From contig FTLJ01000271.1 of the NCBI GenBank assembly GCA_900155495.1, forward strand, positions 1 to 47,074: 47,074 nucleotides of DNA, in the 5' to 3' direction. The DNA is from Porogramme epimiltina (Eukaryota; Basidiomycota; Agaricomycetes; Polyporales; Polyporaceae). Positions 20,714-31,944 of the stretch are shown here, in pieces. The notes beneath the pieces are model-generated. The model did no database searches and was not told the DNA's origin. It worked only from the letters and a program-made list of their open reading frames with translations. The position numbers and the translations under genes were made by a program. Numbering within the stretch: position 1 is the first letter of the stretch; each line of letters starts with the position of its first letter.

Positions 20714-23033
20714 CTACGAACGATGACTCGTCAGTTGCATTATGAGGAAAGAAACTAGCAAAGGAATGGACGCACAATGTGGTCCCAGCCCAAGTGTGGT
20801 GACGGATGGATTCCCATCCCGTACACTGCCATCAACCCAGAACTCTGCGTGAGGTTGAGTTTTCCTGAGCGTGGTGGTGGAGCTGGCCCACGGAATGTCG
20901 CTTATCAGCGGCAACGCTGTTTCTGAGCGCTGACCGAGGGGACCTAAAGAAGAGGGTACAGTAGAAATAGTGCGAGAGAAGTCGTCACAATTTGGGGACG
21001 ATGTGGTGGCCGCCGATGAGCCGTTACGTGCAATTTCATAGATGATAAACCTGTCATTCCCGCCGTCATCATATTGAGCACTGGCAGAACGGCCGCCATT
21101 ATAGGGTGGAAGTGTGGAAGCACTGGTCCCGGAGTCGTGGTTGCGTTCAAGAAGGGTCGCAGGGTCGATTTTCGAGTGAGGGACGGGCAGGGCGGAAATG
21201 GAAAGAATGTGTCCCGTGGTATTGATACGATTATTGCATCCATTGATACGTGTACCATTCATATCGGGAGCAGGCGGTTCTGGAGTGCCAGGAGGAGTAG
21301 GGAGGATCGGCATGGGACCCGCGAATGGAGCGATTGCTGGCTGATGAGACCAACAGAGATCTGAAGCTGGATCTACACTTGAGAACGCATCATAGGAAGA
21401 AGCGAGACGATCTCTGCAGGCAGCGGAGGTTCAGTTAAACTCCGGAATCTGCGACATGGGTTATAAATTTCGTACCCGGAGCGTGATGAATGGTTATCCG
21501 TGCCTGGTCCGGCGGGATTAGGGGCTAGATTTAAAGTGGTAGTCGAAGTGACTACAGGCCCGTCGCAAGTATGGATATGATCGGCTTCCTCCGTTCCAAG
21601 ACTGGCGGGCGAGATCGGTGTGGTCGTCTCTGCAGAGTTCCGATTGCCGTGATGAATAGGTCTGTAAGTGAGGAAGATATCCTTCCATGTGGCTGGTCCT
21701 GTAAATAGTGTCGACGGAAGCTCGTGAAGCGCCACGATTGGGTGAGGGAGGTCACCAAGGGCAGTGTGATACATAGGTCGGATGGAATCCGGCGCGTTCG
21801 GGCACTCTGTTAGACAGAGCCCAAGGGGACCTCTGCTGGAATCTGAGAAATGCAAGACCGCGACAACGCATCCTGTCGAAAGGAGTTGGAGGATAGGAAG
21901 GTGGGCCTTTACTCCAAATGACGTGTGTGTAAACTGCGGAACACCAGGCGCGGCGACCAGTTGAGACGCGGACCGCGTTAACGCTGTACCCCGTCTAGGG
22001 TTAACCACGCTCTGCTTCAGAGTCGCACAAGAGAGTGAGCTGCAAATCCATTGATTCTTGCGTTGGCACGTACCGAGGTAGATGGCGTCTTCATGTCGAA
22101 TACTATATTCTTGAGAGAATCGGATCCGAACTCTTTGGGTGATGGTGCGAAGAGGTACGCAGCTGATGAGCGATGATGGCGACATCGAACGGTGTCAGCG
22201 TCCTTGATAGCGAAGGTATCTTTCACCGCATTGGAAATATAGTCTGCGCTAACCAAAGATCCCCACGCAAACAGCGATGTGTCAGGGGAGCTATGCATGA
22301 TAGCTTGCTGAAGGCGAAGAAACGCTTCTGTGCCCTCCCCGTAGACGACGAGCATGGTCAGTTTCAAGATTCCCAACAAGCAGTAGGCCTCATCTTCAGG
22401 ACGGGTTGTAGACCTGAGGGCAGCCCACGATAACCTGGCCGCCACGCTTGTGCGAGAGAGACTCTTCCGCGACGTGAGGACCTTGACCGGAATTCCATTG
22501 ATCTTGTACAATACTGGAGCGAGGTCGGACTTGCCGCCGATGTCTGTCCATTCAGAGGATAAGAACCGAATGTTCGGTGATGCTAGGAGCTCTTGCAGTG
22601 TCCAACCGCGCGTATGCCATCTGCTCCTTTGGAACGCCGAGCCATCTTTGCACGGCGTGTCTCCGGCTGGGACATCGGAGAGGTAAGCGTAGCAAACGGC
22701 CGCTCGAGAATAGTACGTGTACATAGACACGATAGCCTCTGAGATGTCCGCGCTGCTCGTCCTGTCTATGCAGCATGTGTCAGCCCACGCCCATGCGTAC
22801 CCCTCGGTTTCGGCGAAGGCGCAAAAATCTCTGATTTTGGATGATCGCACGAGATCGCGGGGATTGCTTTGATATACTCCAGAAACATGGATGTTTTGCC
22901 AACGGAGTTCTTGGAATGTTTGTTCGGGCGTGTCGCGATCCCACGTGTGAGAGAGTATAGCGTAGGGACCTGGAATGGCCTCGAGGGAGTCGAACAGAGT
23001 CAGTACAGCGTTTGAAGTGTTGAGGAGCCACAT
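20714..23033 (-). CDS. HET-domain protein 6 (HET-6), divergent, with Ser/Thr/Pro-rich insertion
   Basis: Three exons: 22074-23033, 21476-22011 and 20714-21413. Introns are 22012-22073 (GTACGT...AAGCAG, phase 0) and 21414-21475 (GTACGA...CTGCAG, phase 2, with a TTTAACTGAAC branch-like site). Without the second intron the frame ends at 21373 and the protein would look truncated at 532 residues; with it the product is about 731. The HET core is the most divergent of the eight: DTCCIDRTSS has Arg for Lys, and the next helix reads AIVSMY where the others have AINSMF or AINSMY. Inside the C-terminal half a run of roughly 200 residues rich in Pro, Ser, Thr and Asn separates the RPI stretch from a WVDGSVRDG / VTTLGLG piece resembling the VTLGRC strand of the paralogues. 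The DHI-x-x-W signature is not found in frame; the true 3' end may lie further on, near 20556. Confidence 0.75.
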
Positions 23034-24966
23034 GAGGCGCGGGAGCTGTAATGACGTCAATGACATTCTCGCGGGCTTCTCTCGAAAACTCACATGGAAT
23101 AAATGGCCGCAGTATTTTGTGTGCGAATGGTTCAAGGCGAAGAAAGATGAAGGGGGTGTATATATGAGCGTTCAAGATATATGAATGACCCAAGTGAGTA
23201 GGAACTTTTGATCAATGTTGCCCATTTCCGTGCCCACGATGAAAATTATGGTACGTACATTAGAAGTAGGTCAAAGCGTGCCGAAAAATCTATAGCCCCT
23301 GAGCGTAGTCTCATGGAGTAAAATTAAAACACACCGTCAAGCACGGGGTATAACGCCGACCTATCGATCAGAAAGGTGATAGCATAGATGTACGAAGGCT
23401 GGAACATTGAGGTTGCCTCTAGAGTCCAGCGGGTTTGTGGAAAACGCTGGTCCGTTTGTTAGGATACTCTGGATGTCGCGGGACTTGGAGAATAAATGTT
23501 GGGAACTCATTACCGAAACTACGTAACAAAGAAGTATTGACGGGGACACAATCCTTCACAAGATCGTTCGTCGCGGCCACCATACTGCTCAGGGGCGTTG
23601 CCTAAGGAACCTGCGAGAAAACACCTGTTGTTAATGTCGAACACTGCATTGTGTGAGAAGACGTACGGAGCTTCGTTCTCGAACGCGGTGGTTGCGCAGA
23701 CGTTGGGCATCGAAGGAGTGCTTCCTGTACGTCCATTCCTACCCCTGAAGAAGCATGAGGTTCTATCGTGCACCTCATACTACACGTGCGCTGCAAGTGC
23801 CGCTGCTTCTAAGTCGTCCCCCCATACTGCATGCGGCACTAGCTCCGGGTTACAAGGCGGAAGAGGGAGCTACGCGCATCATGTACGCGCGCGGGCATGC
23901 ACCCTACGGAGCAGGCACACGTTGCAACACGTGCAGAAGCGTAGAGACCACGCAGCCGCGACGCGATCGGTGTAGTGGTTCATTTCAGTTCCGTGAACTT
24001 TGGGCTCGTCCTCGGGCCCCTCATTAATCTGCAACGACGCTCAATACGGGCCGGAGCAACCAAGAATGTTATAGGAATGCGCAGACGTACATTAAGAGTG
24101 TACCCGTCTGGTTGGGAGATGGTCCTGCGGGTAGCATGCAATGCCCATCGGACAGGTGCTGAGCTGGCAAGGAAGGAAGTTGTGCTGTCGCGTGAAACAT
24201 GAAGAGGTCTATACCAGGGAGCGTTTTGGGCGTGCTAGACGTAAGAGACGAAGCGACGGATCTTGGGGTCGGGGTCAGACGAAATAGCGTGGTATAGGAG
24301 TGTGATACAATGCACGTACGTGTGTCGCCGTCGTATTCTGGAAGTGAAGTTTTGTACGCAGGTATGCACGCAGGATCCGGAGGATGTAGAGTTCGGGGAT
24401 GCCCCCGGACGTGAAGAGACATCTGGAGCTCAGTAGGGTGGTTCAGGAGGCTATATATTCTGTATGTGGACGAAGGCATGCTGAGTTGCACATGCCGTAC
24501 GCTAATAAACAATGATCGTATTGAAATTGGATTATCAAACGGTGAAGCCGGCCCCTTCAAGGTTGTGAGACCTATGTTAGGACGAGGGGAAGGAAATATG
24601 GATCATTAAGTGGGTTGAATTACTGTATTTCATTTAGAAGACTCACATATAATATGTCGGTGTAGGACACCAAGTCTCTGAAGATTCGAAGACACGTTGC
24701 ATCATGGCAGTGACCGGGAAGCTTGCTACTGTCAATAAGCGCTCATGACTCACCTCCCCGACGGTGCTCCAAATTGGGCAAGTCCCTTTGGCGCTTAAAA
24801 TCGAGAGGTTTCGGATGCAAGGGTCCCAGAATGTTTAAAGATGTGATCAGTGTATTGAATGCGATGTACTTTTAGATTACAGTGTAGTAAGACGACCTCG
24901 CCACCACTAAGTGTCGGATCCTCGTCTGCTCCAGAGATGCAACATGCCCGAATCGCTCGCTGAATA
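23034..24966. other. Long intergenic region between HET-6 and the acetyltransferase gene
   Basis: About 1.9 kb between the HET-6 start and the stop of the GNAT gene. Minus-strand frames at 23519-23773 and 24069-24560 are open, but their translations lack recognisable domains, have no conserved start context, and are not longer than chance allows at this composition. I see no supported gene. This is the border between the HET block and the conserved gene block. Confidence 0.5.
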
Positions 24967-26433
24967 CTAGATCCCTGGCGACGCTGGGACACTCTCAAAA
25001 GACGACCAGCTCGCGGCTGACAAAGGTCGTGACACTGGTTCTTCTGAAGAATGTGACCGCGAAGAAAGCGCAGCGGACACCCACTCCGAGTCCGAGAACG
25101 GGTCAAGGTCGTCATCGCTGGAGAGATCGTCTGGACTCCTCCATCTTTGCCGGGGCGGCAGCGTACCGCTAACACTGGCAAGGATTTCGTCGAGCGACAG
25201 CAAGGCCCGCTCCGAGCCACTCGCGGCCTCTGAAGACGCTGCGGAGGGCAAAGGCGAGGGTGAGACCGACGGCGAGCGCGTCCTGCAGCCCACGCTCGAC
25301 GCCTCCGACTCCGAGCACGAGTCCTCCACGTCCGTCGGCGCCATATCGATGTCCTCCCCTCCCCGCACTGTGTCCATGCTCCCCGTCCGGCGCAGCCGGA
25401 GACCCTGCTGGCGCTCCTCCCAGCGCAGCAGCTCCTCGCGCTCGCGCTGGTGCCGCTCGAACAGCTCGTCCCACAGGCTGCGCGGCGCCGCGTCCGCGCG
25501 CCGGCGCACGACCCACTCCGTGTCGACGACGCCCATATGCGTGACGTCCGCCCACGCGCCCGCGGCGTCCGTGACCGCCCGGCGCTGCACGCCCTCGTGC
25601 GCGAAGCCGAGCGCGGCGAAGAGGCGGCGCGCGCGCGGGCCACACGGCGAGCCGGACAGGACGCGCGCCTGGACGCGGTGCGCGCCGATCGCATCGATCG
25701 CCCACTGCGTCGCGGCCGCGGCCGCGCGTAGGCCCGCCCCGTAGCCGCGGTAGTCGGGCAGGAGCGCGATGCCGATATGGACCTGGCGCGGGACGGGGGA
25801 CATCGTCACATACACGATGCCGATGGTCCTGGGGGAGAGCACCGCGGGCGTCTCCGGGGTGAGGAAGACGGACTCTCCGTTCCCGTCTGCTAGATTGTGG
25901 TCGCCGCCTGCGAAGTGTGGCTGGGCGTTCACGCGGGAAGACGCCGAGGCGCCGAGGAAGCGGGGTGTGGGCTCGCTCGGCGTGTAGGGTGAGAACTCGG
26001 GGTCGGCGCGTTGAAGATATGGTTCGTCGAGGGACGCAAGGATCCGGTTGAAGGACACGCTGTCCTGTGGGAGGATCGGGGAGTCCGTCCAGACGACTGC
26101 TGTGTGATCTGGCAGACCGAGCTTCGAGAGTTCGACGGATGCTGGGAGTACGACGCGAACGGGTGCTCGGATGGCGGCGAAGAGGATGCAGTCGTTGTTT
26201 GCGAAGTCCAATATGTCAGGGCGACCGGCAATGGCAGCCTCGACTGAAGCTGTTGACAGCTCCTGCCATGCACTGAGGAGAGCCTCTTGGTCTACAACGG
26301 CGGGGTTATCGATAGCGGTTTCAAGGACGACATCCCGCTCAAGCTTGATAGAGCCGATAAAGGCGTTAGTGGGGATTGTGTACTCCTCTTCATCCGGGTA
26401 TTGGGGAGGGAAAGCTGATGGAGGAAAGGACAT
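24967..26433 (-). CDS. GNAT-fold N-acetyltransferase-like protein
   Basis: A single exon of 488 codons from an ATG at 26433 (M-S-F-P-P). The region around residues 215-310 matches a GNAT acetyltransferase: a beta strand ending HIGIALLPDYRG, then the acetyl-CoA pyrophosphate loop YRGYGAGL (the Q/R-x-x-G-x-G/A motif), an Ala-rich helix, the strand HRVQARVLSG, and RLFAALGFAHEGVQRR, the usual alpha4-beta7 end of the fold. It should transfer an acetyl group from acetyl-CoA to an amine; the substrate cannot be read from sequence. The first 200 residues contain helical stretches without a known domain. The last 170 residues are acidic and Ser-rich, probably disordered, with a short Arg/Glu-rich helix (about 335-365) just after the catalytic fold. 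It is divergent to the calpain gene, with the tRNA between them. Confidence 0.8.
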   Translation of the reverse strand: MSFPPSAFPPQYPDEEEYTIPTNAFIGSIKLERDVVLETAIDNPAVVDQEALLSAWQELSTASVEAAIAGRPDILDFANNDCILFAAIRAPVRVVLPASVELSKLGLPDHTAVVWTDSPILPQDSVSFNRILASLDEPYLQRADPEFSPYTPSEPTPRFLGASASSRVNAQPHFAGGDHNLADGNGESVFLTPETPAVLSPRTIGIVYVTMSPVPRQVHIGIALLPDYRGYGAGLRAAAAATQWAIDAIGAHRVQARVLSGSPCGPRARRLFAALGFAHEGVQRRAVTDAAGAWADVTHMGVVDTEWVVRRRADAAPRSLWDELFERHQREREELLRWEERQQGLRLRRTGSMDTVRGGEDIDMAPTDVEDSCSESEASSVGCRTRSPSVSPSPLPSAASSEAASGSERALLSLDEILASVSGTLPPRQRWRSPDDLSSDDDLDPFSDSEWVSAALSSRSHSSEEPVSRPLSAASWSSFESVPASPGI

Positions 26434-27220
26434 GGCTGTAGGAGCTGGACGTATGGTCGGATGAGAGGGTAGCTAGGCAGGAAATAGCCGGCGACGGAAT
26501 TGTTGACATCTTATATGCGGTGCCCAGTCAGCTGTCCAGAACGTGCTGCACCGGCGCCCTTGATTGAGGCCCGGGACGATTGATACAGTTTGGCAGGAAA
26601 AGAGCGCTGTCAGTTCACATGGGCACATCCAGACCGCATGTCTCACGCACCGGAACCCTCGGAGCCTTTGTCTGCGGCAGGCGGAGGTCAATGTATGACT
26701 CTTGTGCGGCACAAAGTGCACTGAGATCCGCTGCGGTAATCTGCGCTCAGTCGTCTATAGAGATGGCTTTTGAGAGTGGGATTGGGCCCAATCATCAGCG
26801 TCATGCATGCGGCAATCGAGGAATGTTGGCGAGGTGTGCGGCAGTTGAGGGATATTAGCTGTCACTGGCCATGGTGTAAGCGCGGGCTGCTGCGGTCAAG
26901 TGGATCACGAAGTGAGAAACCCCCGAGAAGAGATCCGTTCAGCAAACGAAATGCATCGTACTTACGTGGCTGGTGCTGTCCTACTTTTCCGACCCGTTCC
27001 AAGCTCAATCAGAGCGCGCATGTCTAGGATGACACGTGTATATGCGCCTGCATTGATCCTCATGGACATGATGGATTTGACAAATGTAGGGCGGACGCAG
27101 TGGGTTGGCAAGGGTAGTGAGGCAAACGTCATAAAACGTTTCAAAAGTAGGAGGAAAGGGTGAGAGTGATAACAAAGGACTCGAAAGCTGTGCGGCCCTT
27201 GCTGTCGTCCTACGGTGTTG
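26434..27220. other. Intergenic region upstream of the acetyltransferase gene
   Basis: About 790 bases with the GNAT promoter at its left end and the tRNA terminator at its right end. No gene is supported; frames on both strands overlap without recognisable content. Confidence 0.5.
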
Positions 27221-27225
27221 AAAAA
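27221..27225 (-). terminator. RNA polymerase III terminator of the tRNA
   Basis: Five A residues on the plus strand, read as TTTTT on the minus strand, start three bases past the tRNA discriminator base. This is the usual Pol III stop signal. Confidence 0.7.
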
Positions 27226-27227
27226 TA

Positions 27228-27308
27228 TGGACACGTCCGGGATCGAACCGGACCCCTCTCGCAAACTGATTGCTAAGCGAGCGTGATAACCAACTACACC
27301 ACGTGCCC
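27228..27308 (-). tRNA. tRNA-Ala (AGC) with a 7-base intron
   Basis: Read on the minus strand, the acceptor stem GGGCACG pairs with CGTGTCC, including a G3-U70 wobble pair, the identity element of alanine tRNAs. The discriminator base at 27228 is A. The D arm contains AGTTGGTTA. The anticodon stem CTCGC/GCGAG encloses TTAGCA, a 7-base intron placed one base after the anticodon as is canonical, and one closing T. The anticodon is AGC, which would be read as IGC after inosine modification. The T arm is TCCGG-TTCGATC-CCGGA. A- and B-box promoters are internal (GTGTAGTTGG and GGTTCGATCC). The 3' CCA is not encoded, as expected for a eukaryotic nuclear tRNA. Confidence 0.88.
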
Positions 27309-28026
27309 TTATAATTCGTCGGCCTTGGGCATATGTGGGCTTGGTTTGCTTGGGTGTTCTATAACCTTGACTTCTCTCCCCGTACTTCGCCCGACCATGC
27401 GAACAACATCGAGAGTAGCAGCACAATGCACCGACCGAGCAGCGTATGGCCAGCTGACCCAGGACCTGAACGGGCAAGACCCCGGGTAGTAACAGCCATG
27501 GCCAGAGAATCGAGGACATCAACATTGTGCGTTGTAGATGTGGCTAGCTGGCTGCCCGCGAGCGCGGAGGAGGAACGCTTGGCGGACGGTGGATGCTTTA
27601 CGGCACTGCGAGGTTCGGGGACATGGGCCCAGACAGGGAGCGCTTGGCGGGGGTCCATAAGTCATCACTGCGCTGGGCGGAGTGTGTGGCTGTGCGTCGG
27701 GAGGTCGGCCGCGGACTTGGGGGTCCACGCCAAGATCATCCGCCCAACGCTCCTTGCTCTCACCCTCCGTCACCATCGCGCGCCCTCTCTCCCCCAACTG
27801 ACTCCTCGGTGCGCGTTTTCCTCTCTTTAGTCCCACCTGAGCTCAACTGTTGTCTTCGCTTTTCCGGCGTATACCCGCGGGCGGCCTCCGCATAACCGTC
27901 TTGTCATCCCTCGCTACATCGCCCGCCGAACTCGCGGCTATAAACAGATCCCCGTCTGAATAGCGAATCCTCCCCCGACATATATAAGCCCCCACAAACT
28001 GACAGCGGCAGCAGCATTCCCCTTGC
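27309..28026. promoter_or_regulatory. Upstream region of the calpain-like gene
   Basis: About 720 bases between the tRNA 5' end and the calpain start. The part at 27740-27860 is CT-rich, and the segment near 27975-27990 contains a TATATAA-like element about 40 bases before the ATG. No gene is supported. Confidence 0.4.
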
Positions 28027-31000
28027 ATGGTCCCAGACATGCCTGAGGTCTCCAGGCAGGACGCGGAGGTAAGTCCGAGCCCCACGTGAGCCGCCCGCGC
28101 ACGCGACACCCGCTTACCCCTTGGCAGACCAACTACCAGAAGGGCGCGAACGCGGAGCTCGCGCGCGACTTCGACAAGGCGTTCAGGCTCTACCTGAAGG
28201 CGGCGGAGCAGTTTTTACACCTCAACCGCCAGACCACGGACGAGCGACTCCGCGCGCAATGCAAAGCCGAGGCTGCGAAGGCGCTCGAGCGTGCGGAGAA
28301 GATCAAGGCGGTCAAGCAGGACGTCCGGCCTGTGGCCAAGGACGAGTTCTCCGACAGTGAGCCTTATCGCTCATCTCCCACAGTCCCTCTTCGTTCCCGG
28401 GGGCCAGCGTCGTCTTGCTGAACGTGCGTTTGTTTTGCACTCAGGCCAGCAGCTGTACGTCCTCCAGAAGTCATCCCTCGTCAATCAGGGATTCTTCCCT
28501 CTATGGGATTCTCCCGATAAGCCATCATCTTCATCGCAGTTAGTGTCATCGCTAGCATGTTATGTCTAATTTTAGATGCCGTTGACGACCGACATTGACA
28601 GACAGCCCCCGCTGTCCGCGGAACAGGTCGCTCACGGGGCCATTTGGACGCGCCCGGCGCGTGCGCCGCCCCAGGCCGTCGATCCGGAGGACATTATCCA
28701 GCACATAGTGTCGGACTGCTCCGTCTGCGCATCAATGGTCGTCGCCACGGATCACAGGCGACGTTTTGGCTCAAAGGTACGGGCAGCGGGCCGGCTGGAC
28801 ATCCCCATGTTCACCTGTGGCTCAGATGATCTTGTCCTCTCTATTCCCTCAAGACTCCGACGGGGTTCCATCTACCTCTTCTACCGGCAAATATCACCTC
28901 CGTATACTCTACAACGGAGCTTACCGCCGAGTACGTGATCTATTTGTTCTTCGAGCGGCTCCGAATGACACGGCACTCCGTGCCATCGTTAGATCAGTGG
29001 GTAGAATAATTCTGCGGAGCCTGTTAGCTGCTGACACGGCTACGAGAAGGCGTCGACGATCAACTGCCCTCCTATCCGGACGGTACCCTTATGTGCGTTT
29101 CTGCCGGATCGAAGGGCCAACTCTGGCCTTCTCTGGTAGAGAAAGCGGTAAGTGAATCAGGCTGAGCTTCAACCGATATAGACCGTCTCATCTCCCGGTT
29201 AAACAGTACATGAAGCTCGCGGGCGGCTATGATTTCATCGGCTCGTAAGAACGCCGCTGTATTAATCATAAAATATTCTCATTCCTCTCCAGAGACTCGA
29301 GCACAGATATGCAGTGCGTGAACAGTGGTTTTTCCTGTCCCGCGCACTTAGTAACACTCCCATAGTGCACTTGCAGGATGGATACCGGAAGCGTTAGATA
29401 TCAGAGGGTGACTTCCTTTCGCATCACTCTTCATGTGGTAGTCTCATTCTCTACTCTAGCTCAAACTTCCAGCGGGAAAAGACATGGGGGCGACTTTTCA
29501 AGGGTTATTCTGACGGTGCGCACAAGTTGACAACGCCTCGAGGACTGAACGTAGCTCATATGAAACCCGAATAGGCAACTGCGTAGCCACATTTGGAACC
29601 GGGGAACGCGTAAAGTCGAGGGATATGCCGATATCGCTTCTTCCAACCCATTGTTATGCCGTAATTGGTGCGTTACCACGTGTAATTCCACAGCGATCCC
29701 GGATCTACTGACTCTGCCGCAGGCATGCGCGACTCCGGGGAGGATCGCAATGCAACGGTGTTCGACCCATGGGTACAGACTGCTGGAGGAGATAATGATG
29801 TCTATTCTCATCCACAGCATCGACAACGTACGTACATGCACATCCTCCCTGGGCTTTCGCTGATCTGCAGCACGCAGGAACTGTAACTCTCTCCATGGAG
29901 TCAATGTTCACGCTCTTCGACGGGCTTTACCTTAGCTGGAACCCTGCCATGTTTGCGCACCAGCTTACGTTCCACGGGTATGTATTCCTCCCTCAATCGC
30001 CACTTTCCTCGTGATTGACTTCCGCGTTGCAGAATGTGGCGACGAGATGGCCGCGGTGGCGAGACCTGTAAGGTTATCGTGTCCCCCGCGCTACGCCCAA
30101 CGTCTCACTCACACCACCCGCAGCATCGCACTTCCGCACGCAGTTGCAGCTCGACGTCACCAGCGACCCGCAGGACGGCGCGGAGGTCTGGCTGCTGCTG
30201 ACGCGGCACTTGCGCAGCCACCGCGCGCAGGAAGAGTTCATCGCGCTTACCGCCCATGGAGGGAGCGGGCTCACCTCCGCTGCGTCGTTCGGGAACGACG
30301 TGTTGTCTACCAAGGTCGGCGAAGGTTCTGCATTCTATTGCGTACAACGTGTTCATGACTTCCATTGGTTCCAGGGCGAATACACTAACTCGCCGCACGT
30401 ACTGGTATGTTCCAGCCGGAACTTCATTGATTTGAGCTGACAGCGCTCCCTCCACAGGTCCGGTTACCCATATCTCGCGCTGAACAACTCATCACGCTAG
30501 TTGCGTCCTACGAAGGAGAACGAGACGACGTAGGGTTCACGCTCACCGCCTACGCCAACTGCCGCGCGGCGTGGGCGCACGCGCCGCAAGCTCTGCTCTA
30601 TACCAAGGATGTCCGTCTCTCCTTATTCCCCGCGGCAGCAGACACTTTGCTGACGTGTCGCGGCGCACTGCAGGTGGACGGCGCCTTCACGCAGAAGACC
30701 GCAGGTGGGAACCACACCCACCCGACGTACTACCTCAACCCACAGTACCACCTGCATGTCCATCCACGCCCGCTCAGCAGAGGCGCGGGCGCCTCTGCAG
30801 CAAGCCGCGACGCGAAGGCGACACTCGCGCTCGCAGTGAGCACGGACCGCCACGTTCCCATGAATCTTATGCTGGCATGGTCGCAGGGCGGGAGGATCAA
30901 CGAGTGCGTGGTGGCCTCTTACTGCTGCTTCGCGCGTCGGCGCTAACTTCAAGGTGTGCTGCAGGCTGGGCCACAACGACCTCGCCCTTTCCTCTGGACC

Positions 31001-31740
31001 GTACAGCTACGGGTACGCGCACGCGTCTGGAAAGATACCGCGTATGGGGTCCTTTCTTTTCAGCGCTACGCGGAGGATGCTGATGATCGCGCACAGCGGG
31101 CGACTACACCCTCGTCGTGTCCGCGTTCGAGCCGCGGCACACCGGCAAGTTCGCGCTGCGCGCCGAATGCTCGGACCGCTTCGACCTCAAGCCGATCCTC
31201 CAAGAGGGCGCGGGCATGTTCAGCAAGCTCGTCCGGGGCGAATGGCACGTGACCCCATTGACTTCGTCTATGCCTCGCGCGGAACGCTGACGGGCAGACA
31301 GGACGGACAGGACCGCGGGCGGCGGCCCCAGCACGGGCACATATGCCTCAAACCCTATGTACGAGCTGCAAATCGCGGCGGCCGCGCAGCTGACGTTCGT
31401 CTCTTCCTCCGTTCATTGTCCTACCCTCGATCTCACTAGGACCCCCTTCGTCCCCCACGGCAGCTTCCGCCTGCAATTTGCAGCACCCTTCCCCTCGGCC
31501 TCGTTGAACCTGACCCTCTTCAACGTGCCCTCAAACTCTAGCGCATCTCTCGGGCGGCACGTCGCGACCTCCGGGCCGTACTCGGATGCGGTGTCAGGTG
31601 TGCTCATCGAGCGGCTGACGCTGCAGCCAGGGCGATACCTCGTCGTGCCGTCGACGTATACCGCAGGCGTAGAAACGAGCTTCAGGTTGATCGTATACAG
31701 CGACGTTGCGGGGGTGCAGCTCGTGCCCGTCCAGCGATAG
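28027..31740 (+). CDS. palB: PalB/Rim13-type (calpain-7-like) cysteine protease
   Basis: A gene of about 19 exons. Proposed exons: 28027-28068, 28128-28356, 28445-28538, 28602-28776, 28826-28934, 29050-29147, 29207-29244, 29293-29313, 29366-29407, 29460-29515, 29575-29667, 29723-29827, 29878-29977, 30033-30067, 30124-30404, 30458-30903, 30965-31041, 31097 to about 31248, and about 31311-31740. It begins with an MIT domain (LARDFDKAFRLYLKAAEQF). The calpain core follows: catalytic Cys in SDCSVCASM; the SLFPQD, GKYHLRILYNG, VDDQLPSYPDG and VEKAYMKLAGGYDF blocks; DMHALAGWIPE across a junction; catalytic His in LPTHCYAVI. Two C2-like modules then each carry a TAGG motif. PalB/Rim13 cleaves the transcription factor PacC/Rim101 in the alkaline-pH pathway, working with ESCRT-III. 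An ATG at 28039 is an alternative start. Two in-frame segments (near 30320-30379 and 30610-30675) may or may not be introns, and the last junction is unresolved. Confidence 0.85.
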
Positions 31741-31944
31741 CGAGGGTCGCGCGTCGAAGGGGTGACGGTGAAGCGGAGACTTGCGATGCGAAGGTAGAGG
31801 GGGCGCACGGGACAGGAAGATCCCGACAGTGTATTTTTACAACAGTAACAGACTTAGCTTCTTATGGTACCGCGTACATTCTCCCGCGAATTCCGCACCG
31901 CGCACTGCACCCTGCCTCCGCCTTCGCTCCTTCGCCCGACCCTA

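Noticed and set aside
21373..21475. HET-6 as a truncated gene ending at 21373
   Set aside because: A good 62-base intron (GTACGA...CTGCAG, with branch-like site) joins in phase 2 to a long open exon, so truncation is not needed.
23519..23773. Minus-strand frame of 84 codons with an HNAVFDINNR stretch
   Set aside because: Looks slightly protein-like but has no start context, partner exon or recognised family; chance length.
24069..24560. Minus-strand frame of 163 codons before the GNAT gene
   Set aside because: No domain, unusual residue mix, no intron or start signals that support a gene.
25260..25744. Plus-strand open frames opposite the acetyltransferase
   Set aside because: Shadows of the GC-rich coding strand; the minus-strand GNAT motifs identify the real gene.
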